Source of the DNA: Hygrocybe punicea
Taxonomy: Eukaryota > Basidiomycota > Agaricomycetes > Agaricales > Hygrophoraceae
Length of the DNA stretch: 64,000 nucleotides
Assembly: GCA_963556145.1 (NCBI GenBank)
Contig: OY744462.1
Location: 1,426,001-1,490,000 of the forward strand
Reading direction: 5' to 3'
Within the stretch, counting starts at the first letter, position 1. Each line of letters opens with the position of its first letter. This document shows, in pieces, positions 58,316 through 64,000 of the stretch. The translations under genes were made by a program, and so were the position numbers. The notes beneath the pieces were generated by a model. The model saw only the letters and a program-made list of their open reading frames with translations. It searched no databases and was not told where the DNA came from.

Positions 58316-58867
58316 CTACCCAATCACGCTCGATGTGAACTCCTTGGAAGCCGTTTTCGGTGCCTCGCCTTTATGCTCCTTTCTGCTTCTCTCTGGTGTC
58401 TTCGCGTGGGCAGGAGCGGTTGGGCGAGCAATCGTTGTTGCAAACGACATCGGAGTGGCGGAAGTGGTGGTGGTTGAACTGAAAGTCTGGGGTGATGATA
58501 TCGAAGGCGGAGCGCCAACGACAGGTGTAAGACCCTGGTTCGAAAGGAGATTCACATCTTTTCCTCCACTTTCCCCCGTTGTGATCGGATTGGCGCGTCT
58601 TCCTTGAGCTAGGCGGAATCTAGTAACACGTCCTAGGAAGCCATCGCGACAGATATCGCCGTCCCCGAAGCATCCCGAGATCTTAGTTGCATTGACGGCG
58701 TGGTATTCGCGGTTGTGGACTGTATAATGTCTCCCCAGCAGCGTGTCAGGCTCGGCATAAAGTCGTGGAGATAAAGACGAAGGCTCCGGATACCTGGTCG
58801 GTGAAGCACGGGCGAGGAAGAGGAAAGGGACCAGACAAAGATAGTAACGGAAGAGGAAGAAAACCAT
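58316..58867 (-). CDS. Hypothetical small secreted protein
   Basis: A single open frame of 183 aa starts at 58867 with MVFFLFRYYLCLVPFLFLARA, a strong signal peptide. The body has a CFGDGDIC motif (two Cys), and a long Ser/Thr/Pro-rich stretch (SSPQTFSSTTTTSATP) likely O-glycosylated, then a basic Lys/Arg/Glu-rich tail. I recognise no domain. It lies 127 bp downstream of the SUV3 stop on the same strand. An extra 5' exon is not needed. Alternative start codons upstream are not ATG. Confidence 0.55.
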   Translation of the reverse strand: MVFFLFRYYLCLVPFLFLARASPTRYPEPSSLSPRLYAEPDTLLGRHYTVHNREYHAVNATKISGCFGDGDICRDGFLGRVTRFRLAQGRRANPITTGESGGKDVNLLSNQGLTPVVGAPPSISSPQTFSSTTTTSATPMSFATTIARPTAPAHAKTPERSRKEHKGEAPKTASKEFTSSVIG

Positions 58868-58994
58868 AGTTTGAAGCACGAAGTATCTGCCTAGTACAGT
58901 GCGAATGGCGGCGAAAAGGACCAGCCTTGTGGAAAGTAAAGAACCTGAAACTGCAGAAAGTAAAATAAACTGTGACGCGTGACGTTATAAGTGA

Positions 58995-61495
58995 TCACGT
59001 GAGCGTGTATGGAAGGTACATGTTACTCCAAACAAGTTTGGGGATATCTCTAGCTACCGATTGTCGTCTTGGGCGGCGATCATTGCTGATTCCCATCTCC
59101 CTCTTGGGATGTCTACGAATCAGGGCCATCCTTTCTGCTTCTCTCGAATGACCTGTTCCCAGTTGTCGTCGCTTCTGTTTCTCCCAAGACACACCTTTGA
59201 GGCACCACTCCAACGCTTTCTCTACGCGATCCTTCAGTTCCGTTGCTTCCGTATGATCACAAAACGTGACGGGGTTCCGGAAGCTCAGCCATATATACAA
59301 CACCAACACCTTATGGAAGGTCTCCAAGACTGACAACGTGCTCGGCGACGACCTCGGAGATGTCCCCGTACCCATGAGATGCTCGATGCCCCGGAGCCTG
59401 CCTAAAAATTCGGTGCCGCGGAAGGCCTGAGACAGAACAACTCTCAGTGAAGTTCTATACATCCGCATGAATCGCGCAACAACTTCCAAGGACAACGGGT
59501 CGCGCCATGGAATTGGCGCCTTCATCAGGAGATCCCGGTCGTCCAATGTCAAGTCTCCTGCGAGCGTATCCAGAAAGTGACATCGTTCATAGAGATTGGG
59601 ATATTCTTCAAATCGGTAAATTGGCCGCATTTTAGCGATATAAACGTGAGCCTCGTACAAGGTATGAGTCGACGATCCAGCAGGCAACGCCTGAGAGACA
59701 TCGATAAAGACTTCCGCCGGCCCAGAGATGTAAACATGCTCAATAGGTCGGAGTGGGGATGCAAGAGCATCACGTAGAACGCGCAAGTCACGGGGATATA
59801 GGGTTGTTGTAAACCCTCCTGGTGAGTCATCACCAAGGAGACCGTAACGTCCTGCACGACCTGCAATCTGTTTTATCTGGGAAGTTGAAAGGAGTCGTTC
59901 AATGCGACCGTCCCATTTCCAGACAGCCTCAAAAACTATGCGTTTTATCTTCCTGTTATCAAAAGCAGAATGGTCAGTTGAATTGTCTCATCCAAGAGGT
60001 GTTGCTACACTTGCAGGTTCAGACCCATCCCAATAGCATCACTGCCAATTATGACATCGTAGCCACTGTGTGGGTCGTTAAACAGCGCCGCTTGCTCACT
60101 CCTAATTTCTGGAGGTAATCGTCCATACGCAACCGCGCAGCGAAGACCAGTCATCTCCTCTACTCTACGCTTCAACGCAAAGATGTTTGTTCGGGAGAAC
60201 GTCACGATGCAGTCCCCCTTGCGCACCCGGCCAAGGTCTCCTTCTAAACTTTCGTTTTCGACGAGGAGCGGAGTAAGGCGTTGATATCTGTGGACAACGA
60301 GTTCATCGTCTGTGTCCTTTAATATTTCCTCGATGACGGGAACAGCCGTCTCTTCTCCGCAAAGATGAAGCTCTTTGGCGGATAATCCTAGGACAGCATT
60401 TGTCCAAGCACTCCCGCGTTCCGGATCTGCAACCATCTGGATCTCATCTACAACCGCAACCTCGTAATCCGAACTGAAAGACACCATCTCCACCGTGGCG
60501 CTAAGTAACGGTGCGTCTTCCAGCACAATCCTCTGCTCCTCGCCAGTAATCAGATTACAGGGCCTCGCATATTTAGGGTTGCCGCCGTTCACCACGGCCG
60601 GCGCGCCGTTCTTTGATTCACCAGATACATCTAGCCCGGAATCTGTGCCGTCAGCTGTGCCGGATTCCGGTTCCGCATGTAATGGAATGATTTGTCCTCG
60701 GTTCAGCCGCTCCCAGACTTCGTGAGCAAGTAACCTAAGTGGACCAGCGTATAACCCCGCCTTAGCGGACGCAAGCGCTCGCAAGGCATTGTGAGTTTTT
60801 CCACTATTGGTGGGCCCTACGTGCATGATGATTTTACGTCGCATTTTCCGGGCATGCGGGAAGAACTCGGCCGGATATGAAAGATCAGCCGCCTTTTGAA
60901 GCCGTTGTATGTGGAAGGTAGTCGAGGGGGGGAGTATTGCATCTAGAGACAGTTCCATTCCAGGATCGGATGCCCAATTAAAGAATATGTTTGTAAAAAT
61001 GCGATCCACGTATTCAGATTTTTTGCCTAGTGGGAAGGAGTCGGAGAATCTGCTCAAACAGAACCTGTTGTCACCTTCCTCGGTCAATAGTTGGCCAGAT
61101 CGTACGGTGCTGGCGAATTTGTTGAGGAGGACGGGGATGTCACTGTGTGGTATGCCAAAAGTCTCCAAACGCCGTCGTACCTTTCGCAATTTCACCCAAA
61201 TATTCACATAATCCCGAACGAATCCAGGAATATCTTGGGGAAGAATCCTCGATTCTGAAGTGAGCTGTTGTGGCCTGGCTGCGGTTCGGAATGGAGAGAA
61301 TGCGCGAGGCCTAGGTTGATATGTTCTTGGGGCAGCCCCATCACGGTCGGATGTACGTTTCTTTGATGACCAGTCACTGCTACGAAATCTGCGAGTGCAG
61401 CGCTGCCCGTTATCACTGAGCCATCGTTCTGGATTGGCAGAAAAGAACAGAGAGAGCCGACAGCGAGAGCATATTGACAGGGTGAGCCGCTGCAT
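58995..61495 (-). CDS. SUV3: ATP-dependent RNA helicase SUV3, mitochondrial
   Basis: Two exons (61495-60015 and 59952-58995) give 812 aa. The intron has a GC-AG pair (donor GCAAGT), required to read IGMGLNL-KIKRIVFE. The basic N-terminus (MQRLTLSICSRCRLSLF) fits mitochondrial import. Helicase motifs: GPTNSGKT (Walker A), GPLRLLAHEVWERLN, PCNLITGEEQR, VVDEIQM (DEIQ box), LHLCGEETAVPVIEE, IVTFSRTNIFALK, VAYGRLPPEIRSEQAALFN, DVIIGSDAIGMGLNL, and QIAGRAGRYG. The C-terminal part has the ISGPAEVFIDVSQ and LSFRNPVTFCD segments of the SUV3 C domain. SUV3 is the helicase of the mitochondrial degradosome and removes introns, antisense and aberrant RNAs. It is divergent from a mitoribosomal gene. No lesion is visible. 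Confidence 0.96.
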
Positions 61496-61683
61496 AATAA
61501 ATTATTTAGGCCAAAAATGTTGTAGACGACAGAGGTTGCTTGTTCATGTTTATTTCTGAAGCCATTGGCTTTACGAACTCGGCCTCCAAACGTGAATCAC
61601 TGGCAGGCTTGCAGTTGTGGGAACGTAAATATTATGAATATACCCAGGCTCTTATTGACTTTCCTTCAATTCCAGCCCGCGCC
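61496..61683. promoter_or_regulatory. Divergent promoter between SUV3 and the mitoribosomal S33 gene
   Basis: Only 188 bp separate the two start codons. Both products act in mitochondrial gene expression, so shared control is plausible. I see no clear TATA box on either side; AATTATTTAGG (61501) and TATGAATATACC (61632) are the only AT-rich candidates. Confidence 0.5.
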
Positions 61684-62066
61684 ATGGCTTCCGCATTACC
61701 ATCACGTTTAGCAGCTCTGAATCGTCTACGCTGTTCCATCTTTCAAACGTCTTACAACCCCACTAGTCTGCACACAGGCGCAAAATATCTTCGTGCACGA
61801 CGACGTGGCCCGTCGATGGTCAAATATTATCCCGAGGAGATAAATTTCGCTCAAATTATCAGGAAGTATCCCGAGTTGGAACTGGTGGATAGCGTCGAAC
61901 AGCAGAGACTGGCGGATGTGGAGGATAGGAAGAGGAGAGGGAAGGGCGCACCCAAAAAGGCGAAGACCAAGGGTGTGCTTCCTGCCTTGCCTCCATGCTT
62001 GCAGTTGCAGGCCTGACTTTTGATTGTTTTCCAGCTGACAGCCGGAGAACTCACAGGAAGCGGTAG
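61684..62066 (+). CDS. RSM27: Mitochondrial small ribosomal subunit protein mS33
   Basis: Two exons, 61684-61972 and 62035-62066, joined by a 62-nt GT-AG intron to give 106 aa ending KAKTKADSRRTHRKR. Family marks (MRP-S33, PF08293; yeast Rsm27): LNRLRCSIFQTSYNP, TGAKYLRARRRGPSMVKYYPEE, and a lysine-rich C-terminus. The ATG at 61684 (GCCATGG context) gives MASALPSRL; in-frame codons upstream would add an unlikely extension. The small second exon of ten codons and a stop is needed for the conserved basic tail. The protein is a structural part of the mitoribosome small subunit. Confidence 0.9.
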
Positions 62067-62215
62067 AGTGCACCCGAAATCTTCACCGACCTGCTGCAGA
62101 CATCACCTTGTTTTCGTATCAAAGGTCATTGACACCTGTGTATGAATGGCACTACCATGGCCTTACACCAGGACAGGCTAACTACCCAGAGACGCATGTA
62201 ATACCCAATTGCAAT

Positions 62216-62964
62216 CTAACGAGTCTCAATTGTTTCCCCAAAGTTGTTGACCATACCTTCTAGACCTCCAATCTCTCTCAGTGTCCTGGAAAAGAATTCA
62301 CCAAGCCTATCTTGAACCTGAAGTCGTTGGAAATTTGTCTCCATATCCACTTCCGAGTCCCTTGCATCCCTGCCAGCTAACCACCCCTCCAAATTCACCT
62401 CCCCTACTACAAGTAAGCTGCGCAACCGCGTGCGCTCCGTCTGGCTCACAAACGACTTGCTTGTATTCGATTGATCGTCGATGGCAAAGTCAACACCATC
62501 TTGTGAAACGGGATCCCAAACTTGAGATCGCAAAACACAGATCCAGGCCTGATCCAGATCGTCCAGCCAGTCGACGAGTTCTGGTAGGGCATCTGGATCA
62601 GGGGGATAGCCTGAAATTGAGTTCAAGGCGTCTCCCGTGAGTCGAAGAAGGAAAGCAGTACGAAGAGATTCGGACGGGACTGCTGGCGGGATTTGGAGTA
62701 TTACCGACAACACTTCACGCATGCTTTTGAGGTACGAGGCTAGGGTGGGAAGCTCTGTGGTTGGCTGAGAGCTGGACGTGGGGTCATCGAATGCTGTGGT
62801 CAAGATTCAACGTCAACCAACCGCTTTTTGTAGGCCCGAGTAATGTTCAACAGTTTTTCATCCAGGAAATCTCGTAGTTTCCGTTCTTGTTTGGCTGAAA
62901 GTGCACGAACACTGCTCAATATTGTTTGGTTTCCGTTTTCTTCTGTCAGAGTATTGCCAGACAT
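62216..62964 (-). CDS. Conserved fungal protein of unknown function
   Basis: Two exons (62964-62822, 62771-62216) with a 50-nt GT-AG intron close in phase to 232 aa. The start MSGNTLTEENGNQT is followed by VRALSAKQERKLRDFLDEKLLNITRAYKKR, then TELPTLASYLKSMREVLSVILQIPPAVPS, LRTAFLLRLTGDALNSISGYPPD, and LPELVDWLDDLDQAWICVLRSQ. It looks all-helical, with a charged C-terminal region (LQVQDRLGEFFSRTLREIGGL). The phrases look like a widely conserved basidiomycete protein, but I cannot name it. It converges with the mS33 gene (149 bp between stops). Confidence 0.75.
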
Positions 62965-63793
62965 GATCTGGTCTTTGGTAAACAGGAACAAGCAACTTTA
63001 AAAGACTTTTATTACACTGTAAATTATGGCTCGTTACTAATAGCAGTGGACGATAGCGATTCTGATACTGAGTTGGAAAAAAAAAGCTTACATAAGCTCC
63101 CTTTCCGAGCCAAAGCAACAGATTCTCATGAAAAATAATCTGTAGCTCTCTCAGAAGTGATCCCAAAAATATGGTGCTTGAAGGGCGCAATGACAGTGTT
63201 GATTAAATGCATTTGTACTTTTCAAAATTCTCATAAATGCAAGGGATTTTAAATAATACAATATTTTGTCCAATCATTAAACATGAAGACTGTTTGTGCA
63301 GGCATAAGGCCACAGGGAAGAACATACCATTATTGCATTGGGAGAGCTAACAGGTTAAGTTTGAATAGAAAGGGAAGACACAGGAAATTTGCATAGTGTA
63401 TCACAAAAATATAACTTCTTTTCATCCACTTTCTCACTAGATTATTTAATTTCTCTTTAGATACATTTGAGAATATTCTGGAAAAATTCTGAGAATAAGA
63501 TGGCTTTAGAAGGTATTTTCTCCAATTTTCTTTAGTTATAGCATGGGGTATTTATTTGGAAACACTATAACATGCCCCGCAGGGCAGATTTTTTTTGATT
63601 CCACTCTCCCAGCTTTCTGTAAATGCTTGCTATTGTAAACAGTCTCTAGTCAATCCCTGACAAATAAACACCTAGACACATTGAATATAACTTATGTTGT
63701 TTGTGTTGATATGATTATTTCTTTCTATTCAAAAATATTATTAATTTTTTATTCTACTGTCCACTGATACCGGTATCGGGCCTAAATTATTTG
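62965..63793. other. AT-rich intergenic region
   Basis: No coding signal on either strand. It contains several T/A-rich runs. Confidence 0.5.
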
Positions 63794-64000
63794 TTAACTC
63801 GAAGATAACCCAACATCCATTCTCACTTTTTGCATCGTGATCGCAGCGCGCTCTCTTGCCTTTCTAGCGCCCTCATCTGCTACCCACGTTAGATAAGTCT
63901 GTTCACTCCTAATCCTCTCAAACATTGTCCGAGGTCCTTTAATTAGTCCCTCAAGAGCTTCTGCAACATCAGCCTTAAGATGACCATGACCTTTCCCTTC
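63794..64000 (-). CDS. Tryptophanyl-tRNA synthetase, C-terminal end (partial)
   Basis: The last 68 codons of a minus-strand gene that continues past the right edge: GHGHLKADVAEALEGLIKGP, MFERIRSEQTYLTWVADEGARKARERA, MQKVRMDVGL, stop at 63794-63796. The pattern GxLKxDVAE...YL..V...GA.KAR..A..TM..V...MGL is the conserved C-terminus of bacterial/mitochondrial-type TrpRS, so this is most likely the nuclear gene for the mitochondrial enzyme. It would charge tRNA-Trp in mitochondria. The catalytic domain is outside the window. Confidence 0.75.
   Translation of the reverse strand, partial: EGKGHGHLKADVAEALEGLIKGPRTMFERIRSEQTYLTWVADEGARKARERAAITMQKVRMDVGLSSS

Noticed and set aside
62800..62991. Separate short gene ending KKRLVDVES
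   Set aside because: A 50-nt intron from the KKR codon joins it in phase to the downstream frame, giving one conserved 232-aa protein.
1..64000. tRNA, rRNA, CRISPR or bacterial operon features
   Set aside because: I looked for B-box-like GGTTCGAATCC words, rRNA stretches and regularly spaced repeats and found none that hold up; the genome is eukaryotic.

Overview
The window looks like a chromosome segment from a mushroom-forming basidiomycete (Agaricomycetes). Nearly every gene is split by short introns of about 45-60 nt. Typical fungal housekeeping genes (SUV3, a mitoribosomal S33 protein, a TrpRS end) sit at the right edge. The middle is packed with transposon families characteristic of Agaricomycetes: Plavaka-type transposases, a TET/JBP dioxygenase, a Ulp1-DDE element and hAT-like non-autonomous elements. 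No prokaryotic features, tRNA, rRNA or CRISPR were seen.

Left part (1-17 kb). A broken Reb1/TTF1-like Myb gene runs in from the left edge. It is followed by a decayed Plavaka-family transposase (1.77-5.99 kb). A gene-rich block follows: a secreted GPI-type acid phosphatase (7.01-8.73, +), a membrane-tethered class-3 lipase (8.98-11.58, -), a small secreted double-psi beta-barrel (expansin-like) protein (11.91-12.42, -), a relic of an NLR/WD40 C-terminus, and a 10-exon monocarboxylate-type MFS transporter (14.38-16.25, +).

Central part (17-50 kb). This is a transposon graveyard, mostly CpG-poor. It holds a 0.5-kb foldback element. It also holds a composite made of a TET/JBP oxygenase, an AAA-ATPase-like/PD-(D/E)XK gene and a Plavaka transposase, all on the minus strand, with a transposon accessory gene on the plus strand (21.6-32.5 kb). 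Several hAT-like elements (TIR TAGTGTTG..., 8-bp target duplications) are inserted into older sequence. Two giant palindromes lie at 38.3-42.9 kb, the second with an assembly gap at its centre. Fragments of host genes (BRR2, RPN8, ER Hsp70/BiP) are also present, the Hsp70 one inside an hAT-like element. A decayed TNP2/CACTA-like gene ends the block.

Right part (50-64 kb). A TKL-type protein kinase (-) and an 80-bp minisatellite are followed by a terminally intact Tc1/mariner-pogo-type element (52,328-57,579). That element has TA target duplications and near-identical inverted repeats and encodes a Ulp1 protease joined to a DDE transposase; a CpG-rich hAT-like element is nested inside it. The right edge is ordinary: a small secreted protein, SUV3 helicase (-) sharing a 188-bp divergent promoter with mitochondrial ribosomal protein S33 (+), a conserved fungal protein (-), and the C-terminus of a tryptophanyl-tRNA synthetase (-).

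A unifying signal is repeated CGA-to-TGA nonsense change in transposon genes, and CpG loss in old but not young repeats, next to a gene for a presumed 5-methylcytosine oxidase. Exon borders were worked out by hand from GT/GC-AG sites, reading-frame phase and family conservation.
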